DNA of 64,000 bases, taken from NCBI RefSeq assembly GCF_000518685.1, contig NZ_JAEB01000001.1, forward strand, positions 124,001 through 188,000, read 5' to 3'. This stretch comes from Eubacterium xylanophilum ATCC 35991. Its GTDB lineage: Bacteria; Bacillota; Clostridia; Lachnospirales; Lachnospiraceae. The notes under the pieces are model-generated. The model saw only the letters and a list, made by a program, of their open reading frames with translations. It was not told the DNA's origin and searched no databases. The position numbers and the translations under genes are program-made. This document shows positions 46,776 to 56,064 of the stretch, piece by piece. Position 1 is the first letter of the stretch. The number at the start of each line of letters is the position of its first letter.

Positions 46776-47639
46776 ATGTTAGTATCAGCAGAGGAAATGC
46801 TTAAGAAGGCGAAAGCCGGAAAGTATGCAGTTGGTCAGTTTAATATCAACAATTTGGAGTGGACAAAGTCAATTCTTTTGACAGCTGAAGAGCTCAAATC
46901 CCCTGTAATCCTCGGTGTATCTGAGGGAGCAGGAAAGTATATGTGTGGATACAAGACAGTTGCTCAGATGGTAAGTGCTATGATTGAGGATTTGAATATT
47001 ACAGTTCCTGTAGCTTTGCATCTTGATCACGGTAGCTACGAAGGAGCTAAGGCTTGTATCGAAGCTGGATTTTCATCAATTATGTTTGATGGTTCACACT
47101 ATCCTATCGAGGAAAATGTTGAGAAGACTAAGGAATTAGTTGGGATATGTAAGGAGAAGGGTATCTCAATTGAGGCCGAGGTTGGTTCAATCGGTGGAGA
47201 AGAGGATGGCGTTGTTGGAGCTGGCGAATGCGCAGATCCTAAGGAGTGTAAGATGGTTGCAGATCTTGGAGTAACTATGCTTGCTGCCGGAATCGGTAAT
47301 ATCCACGGAAAATATCCTGATAACTGGGCTGGTCTTAGTTTTGAGACATTGGATGCAATTCAGCAGTTGACAGGAGATATGCCACTTGTTCTTCACGGTG
47401 GTACAGGAATTCCAGAAGATATGATTAAGAAAGCTATTAGTCTTGGAGTATCTAAGATTAATGTTAATACAGAGTGTCAGCTTTCATTTGCTGAGGCTAC
47501 AAGAAAGTATATTGAGGCAGGCAAAGACCTTGAGGGCAAGGGATTTGATCCTCGTAAGCTTCTCGCTCCCGGAGCAGAGGCAATCAAGGCAACTGTTAAG
47601 GAGAAGATGGAACTCTTCGGTTCAGTTGGCAAGGCTTGA
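46776..47639 (+). CDS. fba: Class II fructose-bisphosphate aldolase
   Basis: Zinc-dependent glycolytic aldolase, 287 residues. AVGQFNINNLEWTKSIL, VALHLDHGSYEGAKACIEAG (zinc His), FDGSHYPIEENVEKTKE, EAEVGSIGGEEDGV, GNIHGKYP and PLVLHGGTGIP are diagnostic. Tagatose-bisphosphate aldolases look alike, but the lone genomic setting favours the glycolytic enzyme. AATGGAGG precedes the ATG. Confidence 0.93.
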   Translation: MLVSAEEMLKKAKAGKYAVGQFNINNLEWTKSILLTAEELKSPVILGVSEGAGKYMCGYKTVAQMVSAMIEDLNITVPVALHLDHGSYEGAKACIEAGFSSIMFDGSHYPIEENVEKTKELVGICKEKGISIEAEVGSIGGEEDGVVGAGECADPKECKMVADLGVTMLAAGIGNIHGKYPDNWAGLSFETLDAIQQLTGDMPLVLHGGTGIPEDMIKKAISLGVSKINVNTECQLSFAEATRKYIEAGKDLEGKGFDPRKLLAPGAEAIKATVKEKMELFGSVGKA

Positions 47640-47669
47640 TTAATTAAAAAAATTAATGAGTAAATTATA

Positions 47670-47714
47670 TTCGACCGTCGTCAGGGGGATGTGTTTGTCT
47701 TGGCGATGGTCGAA
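47670..47714 (+). terminator. Hairpin downstream of fba
   Basis: TTCGACC pairs with GGTCGAA, extended by GTCG/CGAT, around a loop of about 20 bases. The tail is TTGATG, so termination may be weak. Confidence 0.5.
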
Positions 47715-47742
47715 TTGATGCTTATAAGAATAGGAAAGTAAG

Positions 47743-48894
47743 ATGAAAAAAACTTATAGATTAATTGCTCCGTGCCACTTTGGTATGGAGGCTGTGCTGA
47801 AAAGAGAGATATTAGATCTCGGATATGAGATTGATTCTGTGGAGAATGGCAAGGTGTGCTTTATAGGTGATGATGAGGCTATATGTCGCGCTAATATCAA
47901 TCTTCGAACCACTGAGAGAATTCTCATAAAAGTAGCGGAGTTTGACGCCTATACATTCGATGATTTGTTTGAGGCTGTTAAGGCAATTGATTGGGATGAG
48001 TATATTCCCAAGAATGGAAAGTTTTGGGTAACCAAAGCTACGTCTGTCAGCAGTAAACTTTTTTCTCCAACAGACATTCAGAAAATTGTTAAAAAAGCTA
48101 TGGTAGAGAGTCTCAAGGGAAAATATGGGATTTCATGGTTTGACGAAGATGGAGACGACTATCCGGTGCGAATAAGTATTATAAAGGATAGAGTTACCGT
48201 GGGACTTGATACAACAGGAGTATCTCTTCACAAAAGAGGTTACAGGAAGTTCACAGCACCTGCCCCAGTGACAGAGACATTGGCGGCAGCTATCATCTTG
48301 CTATCTCCGTGGAACAAGGATCGAATACTTGTGGATCCTTTTTGCGGAAGTGGGACTATCCCCATTGAAGCGGCTATGATTGCAATGAATATGGCGCCGG
48401 GGATGAATAGAGAGTTTACGGCAGAAAAATGGTCCAATATTATTGACAAAAAGTTGTGGTATGATGCAGTAAACGAGGCATTGGACGAGATGAACGAGGA
48501 TGTCGAGTTAAATATTCAGGGATATGACATTGACTCTGAAGTTCTTAAGATGGCTAGGGCTAATGCCGAGTTGGCGGGAGTTGCAGATAAGATTCACTTC
48601 CAGCAGCGCGATGTAATAAATTTTAGCAATCCGAAGAAATATGGTTTTGTTATTTCCAATCCGCCATATGGTGAGAGGTTGTCAGACGCCTCTCAGATGG
48701 AGATGCTTTATCGCTCTATCGGACAGATTGTAGGGGAGAATCCCACCTGGTCATTTTTCCTTCTCAGTGGTTTCGAGAGGGCAGAAAACTGCATAGGTAA
48801 AAAGGCGACAAAGAACAGAAAGATTTACAATGGTATGATGAAGACATACCTTTATCAATATATGGGAGAGAGACCTCCCAAGAAGAAGAGGTGA
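47743..48894 (+). CDS. THUMP-domain class I SAM RNA methyltransferase (RlmL/YpsC-like)
   Basis: 383 residues predicted to make m2G in 23S rRNA. The N-terminus has a ferredoxin-like start (IAPCHFGMEAVLKREI) and THUMP domain to about residue 160. The methyltransferase domain then shows ILVDPFCGSGTIPIEAAMIA for SAM binding and FVISNPPYGERL as the catalytic NPPY. The RlmK half of the E. coli fusion is absent, as is usual in Firmicutes. The end overlaps the rdgB ribosome site, so rlmL-like, rdgB and the phosphodiesterase form an operon. Confidence 0.88.
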   Translation: MKKTYRLIAPCHFGMEAVLKREILDLGYEIDSVENGKVCFIGDDEAICRANINLRTTERILIKVAEFDAYTFDDLFEAVKAIDWDEYIPKNGKFWVTKATSVSSKLFSPTDIQKIVKKAMVESLKGKYGISWFDEDGDDYPVRISIIKDRVTVGLDTTGVSLHKRGYRKFTAPAPVTETLAAAIILLSPWNKDRILVDPFCGSGTIPIEAAMIAMNMAPGMNREFTAEKWSNIIDKKLWYDAVNEALDEMNEDVELNIQGYDIDSEVLKMARANAELAGVADKIHFQQRDVINFSNPKKYGFVISNPPYGERLSDASQMEMLYRSIGQIVGENPTWSFFLLSGFERAENCIGKKATKNRKIYNGMMKTYLYQYMGERPPKKKR

Positions 48895-48899
48895 AAGTC

Positions 48900-49487
48900 A
48901 TGAAAAGATTGGTATTTGCAACCAACAATCAGGGAAAGGTAAATGAAATCAAGCAGATTCTCGGCGAGGGATATGAAGTTTTATCTCTCAAAGATTTGGA
49001 TATCGATGTTGATATCGTAGAGGATGGCAAGACTTTTGAAGAAAATGCCATTATCAAGGCCAAGGCGATTTGCGAGGAAACAGGTGAAATGGTCCTAGCA
49101 GATGATTCTGGATTTGAAGTTGACTACTTAAATGGAGAACCGGGAATATACTCCGCCAGATACTTGGGAGAGGATACCCCTTATGAAATCAAGAATGCCA
49201 AGATTCTTGAGAGGTGTAAAGATGCAAAGGACGAGGAGAGAGGTGCTAGGTTCGTCTGTGTGATTGCATGCGCGTTTCCGGATGGCACTGTGAAGACGAC
49301 CAAAGGTGTTATAGAGGGCAAGCTTGCTTATGAGCCGGCAGGAACACATGGATTTGGCTATGATCCTATATTCTATCATCCGGAGAGTGGATGTACAACC
49401 GGTGAGCTCTTGCCAGAGGATAAGAACAAAATCAGCCACAGAGGAATAGCTCTTCGAAAGATGGTTGATGTTCTTAAGAAAGGTTGA
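48900..49487 (+). CDS. rdgB: XTP/dITP diphosphatase (RdgB/HAM1)
   Basis: House-cleaning pyrophosphatase that removes inosine and xanthosine triphosphates. 195 residues with LVFATNNQGKVNEIKQIL, FEENAIIKAKAI, VLADDSGFEVDYLNGEPGIYSARY, THGFGYDPIFYHPE and NKISHRGIALRKM. The ATG at 48900 uses AGAGGTG; the GTG within that site at 48891 is in frame but unlikely. Confidence 0.94.
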   Translation: MKRLVFATNNQGKVNEIKQILGEGYEVLSLKDLDIDVDIVEDGKTFEENAIIKAKAICEETGEMVLADDSGFEVDYLNGEPGIYSARYLGEDTPYEIKNAKILERCKDAKDEERGARFVCVIACAFPDGTVKTTKGVIEGKLAYEPAGTHGFGYDPIFYHPESGCTTGELLPEDKNKISHRGIALRKMVDVLKKG

Positions 49488-49490
49488 TAT

Positions 49491-49997
49491 ATGGGAAAAT
49501 ATCTTGTATTTAGTGATTCTCACGGGAGCTCCGAGATGATGTTTAGCATTATAAGGGAGCATCAGACTGAGATTAGCGGAATATTTTTCTTGGGTGATAT
49601 AGGTGGGGACGAGGACTTGCTTAGGAATTTGACAGGGTTGCCTACGTATATCGTCAGAGGAAATTGTGATTGGAGTTCCCAAGCCCCTGACGAGCTGTGT
49701 TTTAGAATTGGTAAGCACAAGGTGGCCATCACTCACGGTCACAGATATTCTGTGAATCGGGGCGTGGATGTGCTCAAGTACTGGGCCATGGAGAAAGAGG
49801 CGGACATAGTTATGTATGGACACACTCATGTCCCTTTTTTGGAGCGGGGATACAATCTCACGGTACTTAACCCGGGAAGTATCTCAAGGCCAAGGCAATC
49901 GGATTTTACGAAGACATATGCCATGATTGATATAGATGATGACAAGGATGTTGACGTTAAGTTTTATAGAATTAATGGTGACATATATAGATATTAG
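49491..49997 (+). CDS. YfcE/MJ0936-type metallophosphodiesterase
   Basis: 168-residue calcineurin-like phosphoesterase. Metal-site motifs in order are FSDSHG, FLGDIGGDED, RGNCD, ITHGHRYSV and YGHTHVP, followed by NPGSISRPR. It starts three bases after rdgB, an arrangement common in Firmicutes. The natural substrate is uncertain; family members cleave phosphodiesters in vitro. Confidence 0.9.
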   Translation: MGKYLVFSDSHGSSEMMFSIIREHQTEISGIFFLGDIGGDEDLLRNLTGLPTYIVRGNCDWSSQAPDELCFRIGKHKVAITHGHRYSVNRGVDVLKYWAMEKEADIVMYGHTHVPFLERGYNLTVLNPGSISRPRQSDFTKTYAMIDIDDDKDVDVKFYRINGDIYRY

Positions 49998-50011
49998 AAA
50001 TTAGGAGGAAA

Positions 50012-50488
50012 ATGATGCTAGGATATTTAGTAACTTTTTTGGTATCGATGGTACCGCTTATCGAACTTCGAGGAGCTATTCCAATTGGAACAGGAATGGG
50101 AGTACCGGTGGTTCAGGCGTTTGTGATTGCAGTAGTGGGAAATATGGTTCCTGTGCCAATCATCTATCTATTTGCCAGAAAAGTATTGGAGTGGGGAGCA
50201 GATAAGCCGGTTATTGGAAGATTTTTCACTTTTTGTCTGGAGAAGGGCAAGAGCGGTGGAGAAAAGCTCAAGGCAAAGGCAGGAAGAGGGCTTTTTGTGG
50301 CACTTCTTCTATTTGTCGGAATCCCTATTCCGGGAACCGGAGCGTGGACAGGAACATTGGCGGCAAGCCTTTTGGATATGGACTTTAAATCAACCATCCT
50401 CGCGGCTATGGGAGGCGTACTCTTAGCTGGAGTTATCATCGGATTGGCGAGCTTTTTGGGATTTGGTGCATTGTCAGTTATTAAATAA
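50012..50488 (+). CDS. Putative small multidrug export protein (PF06695-type)
   Basis: 158 residues, four or five membrane segments. VSMVPLIELRGAIPIGTGMG at the N-terminus and LFVGIPIPGTGAWTGTLAA in the second half are the conserved re-entrant-like motifs of this family. Two tandem ATG codons (50012 and 50015) follow AGGAGG; the second has the better spacing. The family's export role is weakly supported experimentally. Confidence 0.78.
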   Translation: MMLGYLVTFLVSMVPLIELRGAIPIGTGMGVPVVQAFVIAVVGNMVPVPIIYLFARKVLEWGADKPVIGRFFTFCLEKGKSGGEKLKAKAGRGLFVALLLFVGIPIPGTGAWTGTLAASLLDMDFKSTILAAMGGVLLAGVIIGLASFLGFGALSVIK

Positions 50489-50515
50489 TTTAGAATTTGT
50501 ACGGAGGAGAATTAA

Positions 50516-53200
50516 ATGAAAGTCCTTTCAAAACCCCTAAATAAAGCCAAAATTTTGCAGAGCATTATCATGGCATTTTTGGCGAGCATATCACTTAACC
50601 TCTCTCTAAGGGTAATTACCGAGAGAGAGCTTGTTGAAGATATGGGAATTAAGAATGCCGGAAAACTCTTCAAGTTCATATGGGATGTTAAGATGTCTTC
50701 TAGCGGCTACAGAATAGAGTCGATAATTGTATGGCTTGCTTTGGCAGCAGTCATATATATAGTTATAATGAAAGACAGAAGAGTATATCTCGCCGAGTTT
50801 TTGCTGGCGGCGGTATTCACATTCTTTGTGATTTTCGGTTACAGCTATAAGACCACAGCGAGCTGGGATTGCATCTTTGCAACCGGGAGAAATGTTCTGA
50901 AATCTCTCATTTCTGCAATCGGATATATGTGCCTTTTCTATACGGCAATCCGTGGGCTGATGATGATTATAAATGTTCTGCCCTTTAGGACTGAGAAGGA
51001 GAATCCGTGGAAATACTTTACCAATAATAAAAAATCCATATTTGCAGTTGCGATAATACTGCTTTTGGCATGGTTGCCATATCTTATTTCATATTTTCCG
51101 GGTCTTACAAATTATGACTTCTTTGATATGTTGGATTCGTTCTATGGAAACAATACCAACAGTATCAGAGTGACTTTAAGACTTGATCCCAATGTAACTA
51201 TGAATAATAACAATCCTGTTCTTCAGACGCTTATAGGCGTGGCTATAATGAAGATTGGAACAGGGCTTGGTTCACCATATGCAGGTTTGTTCTTGTTTGT
51301 CGCAATCCAGACAATTATATATGTTTTTGTATTGTCATATATGATTTACTATCTTGCATATCGCAAGGTAAATCGCGTGATAAGAATTATTATAACAGCC
51401 ATATTTGCGCTTGTGCCGGTACATTCAAACTATGCATTTACAACTCTTAAGGATACGAACTTCTCCTTTATTATGTTGTTGTACATTATTTGTCTGGTAG
51501 AATTCTTGACAAATACCAAGAGTTTTATGGAGAAGAAGAGAAACCTTGCATTTTTGGTTGTATTATCACTCCTTGTTATGTTCTTGAGAAACAATGGTGT
51601 GTTTGTGACTATATTTACAGCAATTCCTGTTATTATCGTTATGAGACAGTATTGGAAGAAACTTGTTCCGGTGCTAATCTTGCCGATTATTTTCTATTAT
51701 TTTGTGACTGGCGTTGTATATCCGGCATTTTATATATCACCGGGAAATGCAGTGGCCGCTTACTCGATTCCGGTTCAGCAGCTCGCTAGGCTTGCCACAG
51801 AGAAACCTGGTGCAATCGAGAAAGAAGACATTGAAAAAATCAATAAAGTTTTTAACTTTGAGGCATTTGAAAAGCGCTACAATCCTGAGCTGGCAGATCC
51901 TGTTATGTCAAGTTTCAAAAAGGAGAGGACGGCACAGGAGTGGAGTGACTTTATGGGTGTCTGGAGCAAGTACCTCGCTAAGTATCCTACGGTATTTGTT
52001 CAGGCAACTATGAACGGTGCATATGGTTACTTCTATCCAAGTGCTTATAACTGGATCACATATACGGAGATCACGCCACCGGCGAAAACCTATGGAATGG
52101 TGCCATATACTGACCTCGAACCATATCATACAGAGGCCACCAAGCTCATATATGCACTGGGAAGCATACCTGGAATTGGTATGTTTGCAAGTATAGGATT
52201 CTACGTGTGGATGCTTGCATTTATCTTGGTTTATGTCATTAGGAATAGAAGGTTGAAGAGCATCTTGGTGCTCGTTCCTCTTCTCACTCTAGTTCTAACA
52301 AGTATTGCAAGTCCGGCAAATACCATGTTTAGATATGTATATCCAATCGTGGTTTGTACGCCTGTTCTCTTTGCACTTTTGGGAACAATAGGCAAGAGTG
52401 ACAAAAAAGCCAGGAAGATTTCCCACACATTTGCAATCTGTGCATATAAGGAGAGTGAGTATCTCGAGGAGTGCATCCAATCAGTAAAAGACCAAACTGT
52501 AAAGACAGATGTGATTCTCGCCACTTCTACGCCAAATGAATATATAGCTGGTCTCTGCCAAAAGTATGAGATTCCTATGTATGTCAATGAGGGAGAGTCG
52601 GGCATAACTCAGGATTGGAATTTTGCTTATTCCTGCGCTGACAGTGAGTGTGTTACAATTGCACATCAGGATGATATATATGCAAGCAATTATGTTGAGG
52701 AACTGATGGCGTCTGTGGAGGAAGTTGGAAAGCCAATCATATTCTTTACCAATTACGGTGAACTCCGAAATGGGGAGAAGGTTCACAACAATAAGTTGTT
52801 GAAGATTAAGCGAATTATGCTAATCCCTATGAGAATATTTGCCTTCAGAAACAGCAAGTTCATAAGAAGAAGAGTGCTTTCTATGGGTTGCCCTATTTGT
52901 TGTCCGTCTGTCACTATGTTCAAGGAAAATTGTCCGCGGCGTGTTTTCAGTCACGGTTTTCGCTCTGATGAGGATTGGGAGGCTTGGGAAAAGCTTTCTA
53001 GGAGAAGTGGAGCATTTGTATACAATAAGGAAATACTCATGTATCACCGAATTCATGAAGATTCTGAAACATCTAAGATTTTGGGAGATAATGCAAGAAC
53101 TGAAGAGGATTTTGTCATGTTTTCAAAGTTTTGGCCTAAGGGAATTGCGAGATTCCTGACTAAAGTCTATGGAACGAGTGAAGAATCCAATAATTTGTGA
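50516..53200 (+). CDS. Fusion of DUF6020-like membrane protein and GT2 glycosyltransferase
   Basis: 894 residues. Residues 1 to about 640 hold a dozen or so membrane helices with a GT-C-like feel; the FPGLTNYDFFDML and TTLKDTNFSFIM segments are typical of DUF6020 proteins. After a short linker a soluble GT2 domain begins at SHTFAICAYKESEYLEECIQSV, with HQDDIYA as the metal-binding acidic motif and SDEDWEAWEKLSRR later. Both halves are usually separate proteins. It heads a surface-glycan cluster (GT2, DUF2304, flippase) and may couple sugar transfer with membrane-side handling of a lipid-linked sugar. Confidence 0.78.
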   Translation: MKVLSKPLNKAKILQSIIMAFLASISLNLSLRVITERELVEDMGIKNAGKLFKFIWDVKMSSSGYRIESIIVWLALAAVIYIVIMKDRRVYLAEFLLAAVFTFFVIFGYSYKTTASWDCIFATGRNVLKSLISAIGYMCLFYTAIRGLMMIINVLPFRTEKENPWKYFTNNKKSIFAVAIILLLAWLPYLISYFPGLTNYDFFDMLDSFYGNNTNSIRVTLRLDPNVTMNNNNPVLQTLIGVAIMKIGTGLGSPYAGLFLFVAIQTIIYVFVLSYMIYYLAYRKVNRVIRIIITAIFALVPVHSNYAFTTLKDTNFSFIMLLYIICLVEFLTNTKSFMEKKRNLAFLVVLSLLVMFLRNNGVFVTIFTAIPVIIVMRQYWKKLVPVLILPIIFYYFVTGVVYPAFYISPGNAVAAYSIPVQQLARLATEKPGAIEKEDIEKINKVFNFEAFEKRYNPELADPVMSSFKKERTAQEWSDFMGVWSKYLAKYPTVFVQATMNGAYGYFYPSAYNWITYTEITPPAKTYGMVPYTDLEPYHTEATKLIYALGSIPGIGMFASIGFYVWMLAFILVYVIRNRRLKSILVLVPLLTLVLTSIASPANTMFRYVYPIVVCTPVLFALLGTIGKSDKKARKISHTFAICAYKESEYLEECIQSVKDQTVKTDVILATSTPNEYIAGLCQKYEIPMYVNEGESGITQDWNFAYSCADSECVTIAHQDDIYASNYVEELMASVEEVGKPIIFFTNYGELRNGEKVHNNKLLKIKRIMLIPMRIFAFRNSKFIRRRVLSMGCPICCPSVTMFKENCPRRVFSHGFRSDEDWEAWEKLSRRSGAFVYNKEILMYHRIHEDSETSKILGDNARTEEDFVMFSKFWPKGIARFLTKVYGTSEESNNL

Positions 53201-53269
53201 TATTTTCAGAGTAATGTGTTATAATTGAAAATAGATGAGTCAAATATAAAGATGATTGGAGAGAAATAA

Positions 53270-53962
53270 TTGAAGAAGTTAGTTGTTATTCCGGCTTACA
53301 ATGAATCTGCTAGCATCGTCTCCACGGTGGCAGATATCCAAAAAAATGCACCGGATTTTGACTATATCGTCATTAATGATTGTTCGACTGACAATACTTT
53401 AGAAGTATGCAAGGCAAACGACATAAAGTGTTTGAAGTTGCCAATAAATCTGGGAATAGGCGGAGCTGTTCAGACCGGCTATCTCTACGGAGTCCGAAAC
53501 GGTTACGACGTGGCTGTCCAGTTTGACGGCGACGGACAGCACAGTGCCAAGTATCTTGATAGCATGGTTAAGGCAATGGAGGAAAACGGTGTGGATATGG
53601 TTATAGGCTCTAGGTTTATAACCAATGAAGGGTTCCAGTCCTCTGCCATGAGGAGAATGGGAATCAAGATTTTGAGTACCGTTATAAAGTGCTTGACCAG
53701 AAAAACTATTACGGACCCAACTTCGGGAATGCGCCTTATTAACCGAGATGTTATGGAGATGTATGCCGAGGATTATCCCAAGGATTATCCGGAGCCTGAG
53801 AGTTTGGTTCAGATTATAAGTACCGGCAAGAGTGTTATGGAGATTCCGGTAATCATGAATGAGAGAACCGAGGGAGTTTCGTCGATTTCTCCTATAAATT
53901 CGGTTTATTATATGATAAAAGTGACACTGGCAATTATATTTACAAAGTTTAAGAAGAGATAG
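53270..53962 (+). CDS. GT2 family glycosyltransferase (dolichyl-phosphate-mannose-synthase-like)
   Basis: 230 residues. VVIPAYNESASIVSTV starts the GT-A fold, DYIVINDCSTDNTLEV carries the nucleotide-site Asp, and VAVQFDGDGQHSAKYL has the D-x-D-type motif. TDPTSGMRLINRDV follows, typical of polyprenyl-phosphate glycosyltransferases. No C-terminal membrane pair is present; the DUF2304 partner next door probably supplies it. The TTG start has GGAGAG upstream. Confidence 0.9.
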   Translation: MKKLVVIPAYNESASIVSTVADIQKNAPDFDYIVINDCSTDNTLEVCKANDIKCLKLPINLGIGGAVQTGYLYGVRNGYDVAVQFDGDGQHSAKYLDSMVKAMEENGVDMVIGSRFITNEGFQSSAMRRMGIKILSTVIKCLTRKTITDPTSGMRLINRDVMEMYAEDYPKDYPEPESLVQIISTGKSVMEIPVIMNERTEGVSSISPINSVYYMIKVTLAIIFTKFKKR

Positions 53963-53977
53963 TGAGGAGGAGATGTC

Positions 53978-54337
53978 ATGACAATTAGATTACAATTGAT
54001 AGTTGCGGGACTTGTCCTCTTGATGCTTATCTATGTTTCGAGGATGATTTCCAAGGACAAAATAGATGTAAAGTATGCTCTCAGGTGGCTAGCGCTCTGC
54101 GTTCTGGTGCTCATACTGGATTTCTTCCCAGGAATTCTCTACTGGTTGGCAGGAATAAGTGGAATTCACCTTCCATCGAATATGATATTCCTTGTGGCGA
54201 TTCTGCTCCTTATCATGACAGTATTTGCCCTGACAGCTAATGTGAGTAGGGTATCTCAAAAGAATACAAGGTTAATCCAAGAGGTGGCATTGTTGCGCGA
54301 TGAGATAGAAAGATTACAAGAAAAAGAGAAAAAGTAA
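53978..54337 (+). CDS. DUF2304 membrane protein
   Basis: 119 residues: three membrane segments (LQLIVAGLVLLMLIYVS, LRWLALCVLVLILDFF, NMIFLVAILLLIMTVFAL) and a C-terminal coiled coil (LIQEVALLRDEIERLQEK). DUF2304 genes commonly sit directly behind a GT2 of this type, 15 bases here, and are believed to anchor it. Confidence 0.87.
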   Translation: MTIRLQLIVAGLVLLMLIYVSRMISKDKIDVKYALRWLALCVLVLILDFFPGILYWLAGISGIHLPSNMIFLVAILLLIMTVFALTANVSRVSQKNTRLIQEVALLRDEIERLQEKEKK

Positions 54338-54346
54338 GGATAATAA

Positions 54347-55609
54347 ATGCTGAAGAGATTGATTATTGGCGGAGAGCCAAGTGAAAAAAAACTATTTTTC
54401 TGGAACATGATGGGAAGTGGAGTATATGCCTTTACTTCCCTTATTTTAACGTATATGACAATTAGATTTGCAGGAGACAGAGAGGGCGGCGTCTTTGCCA
54501 TTGCTCTCACACTGGCTCAAATGTTTATCTATATTGCATATTACGAGATGAGAAACTACCAAGTAACAGATGCTGAGGACAAGTTCACATTCTCTCAGTA
54601 TCATGCTGTAAAAATCATTAATTGTATTGTGATGATGGTGATAGTAGCAGGATATATAATTGTTATGCGCTATGATATGCATAAGGCAATAATAGTTTTC
54701 TTGGTATGCTTTTATAGAATGCTAGATGGTTACTCAGATGTATATGAGGCAGAATTCCACAAGCGAGGAAGGCTAGATCTTGCCGGAAAATCCATGACTT
54801 TCAGATCGGTCATATCAGTAGCTGTATACTTTATTATCCTAATTTTAACCGGAGATTTACTGTGGTCTGTAATTGGCGCCATTGTAAGTGGTTTGATTGG
54901 AATCGGAGTATTTAACCTTCTTGTTTTTGATTGTGTTGGAAAGATAAGTGTTGAATTCGAGGGGGCTACGATAAAAAAAATTCTGACAGAGTGTTTTCCT
55001 TTGTTTGTGGGAATGTTTTTGTGGACCTATCTTCTCAGTGCATCGAGGATAGCAGTGGATGCCAAGATGGCAAGTGAGTTCCAGTCTTATTATCAGGTTC
55101 TCTTCATGCCTGTATCGGTAATCAATCTTTTTGCAGGATTTCTCATCCGTCCAAGCCTTCTAGGGCTGACGGAACAATATGCAAACGGAGATATGAAGCC
55201 TTTTTGGAAGACAATACGTAAAATGGTCCTTCTTCTAGTGGCATTTACAGTAGTTTGCATGGCTGGAGCTTATATCTGCGGAATTCCTATTCTTGAGGTG
55301 CTGGTTAAGTGCGACCTAAAGGCTTATAGGATTATGTTTGTATTTCTCATATTTGCAGGAGGAATTAACGCTCTTGTGTACCTGCTTTATTATATTATGA
55401 CTATTTTTAGAGCGGGTAAGGGTATCATGATAGGATATATTACATCATCTGTAATTGCATTTTTTGTATCGGGGGTTTTGACTGAAAAACATGGGCTCTG
55501 GGGAGCTTCTTGGAGCTATTTGTTGTCGGTTGGATACTTGATGTTGTTTTTTGTGATTTGGATAATTAAGAAGAGGGTTTGGCATGCCCCGAGAGTGGGA
55601 GAAAGTTGA
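54347..55609 (+). CDS. Polysaccharide flippase (MOP superfamily, Wzx-like)
   Basis: 420 residues with 12 or so membrane segments. NMMGSGVYAFTSLILTYMTIR near the start matches the N-terminal helix of Wzx-like transporters. It would move lipid-linked oligosaccharide across the membrane for the preceding glycosyltransferases. The last nine codons lie in the first degenerate unit of the 73-bp array, so the natural C-terminus was probably altered by the repeat. Confidence 0.82.
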   Translation: MLKRLIIGGEPSEKKLFFWNMMGSGVYAFTSLILTYMTIRFAGDREGGVFAIALTLAQMFIYIAYYEMRNYQVTDAEDKFTFSQYHAVKIINCIVMMVIVAGYIIVMRYDMHKAIIVFLVCFYRMLDGYSDVYEAEFHKRGRLDLAGKSMTFRSVISVAVYFIILILTGDLLWSVIGAIVSGLIGIGVFNLLVFDCVGKISVEFEGATIKKILTECFPLFVGMFLWTYLLSASRIAVDAKMASEFQSYYQVLFMPVSVINLFAGFLIRPSLLGLTEQYANGDMKPFWKTIRKMVLLLVAFTVVCMAGAYICGIPILEVLVKCDLKAYRIMFVFLIFAGGINALVYLLYYIMTIFRAGKGIMIGYITSSVIAFFVSGVLTEKHGLWGASWSYLLSVGYLMLFFVIWIIKKRVWHAPRVGES

Positions 55610-56063
55610 TTGAGAAGAAGTGAGGGGCATGCCTATGTGAAAAAAGAGAATTTGGCATGCCCCCGGAGGGACTTGCTCCGTTCCTAAGCGAGCTACGGGG
55701 CATGCCTATGTGAAAAATCAGGATTAGGCATGCCCCCGGAGGGACTTGTTCCGTTCCCAAGCGAGCCACGGGGCATGCCTATGTGAAAAAAGAGAATTTG
55801 GCATGCCCCCAGAGGGACTTGTTCCGCTCCCAAGTGAGCCACGGGGCATGCCTATATGAAAAATCAGGATTAGGCATGCCCCCAGAGGGACTTGCTCCGT
55901 TCCCAAGCGAGCTACGGGGCATGCCTATGTGAAAAAAGAGGATTTGGCATGCCCCCGGAGGGACTTGCTCCGTTCCCAAGCGAGCCACGGGGCATGCCTA
56001 TGTGAAAAAGAAGGGTTTGGCATGCCCCAAGAGGGGAAAAAACTTGATTGAGAAAGGACTGTC
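55581..56063. repeat. 73-bp tandem hairpin array (GGCATGCC family)
   Basis: GGCATGCC starts units at 55581, 55654, 55727, 55800, 55873, 55946 and 56019, exactly 73 bp apart. Units 2-6 are nearly identical. The first unit and the partial last unit share a different interior (TTGATTGAGAA), probably the ancestral flank. Each unit pairs GGCATGCCCC with GGGGCATGCC and has an inner GGAG/CTCC hairpin. Spacers alternate between an AGAGAATTT type and an ATCAGGATTA type. The minus strand gives only short repetitive open frames. It fills the flippase-EAL gap. Confidence 0.92.
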
Positions 56064-56064
56064 T

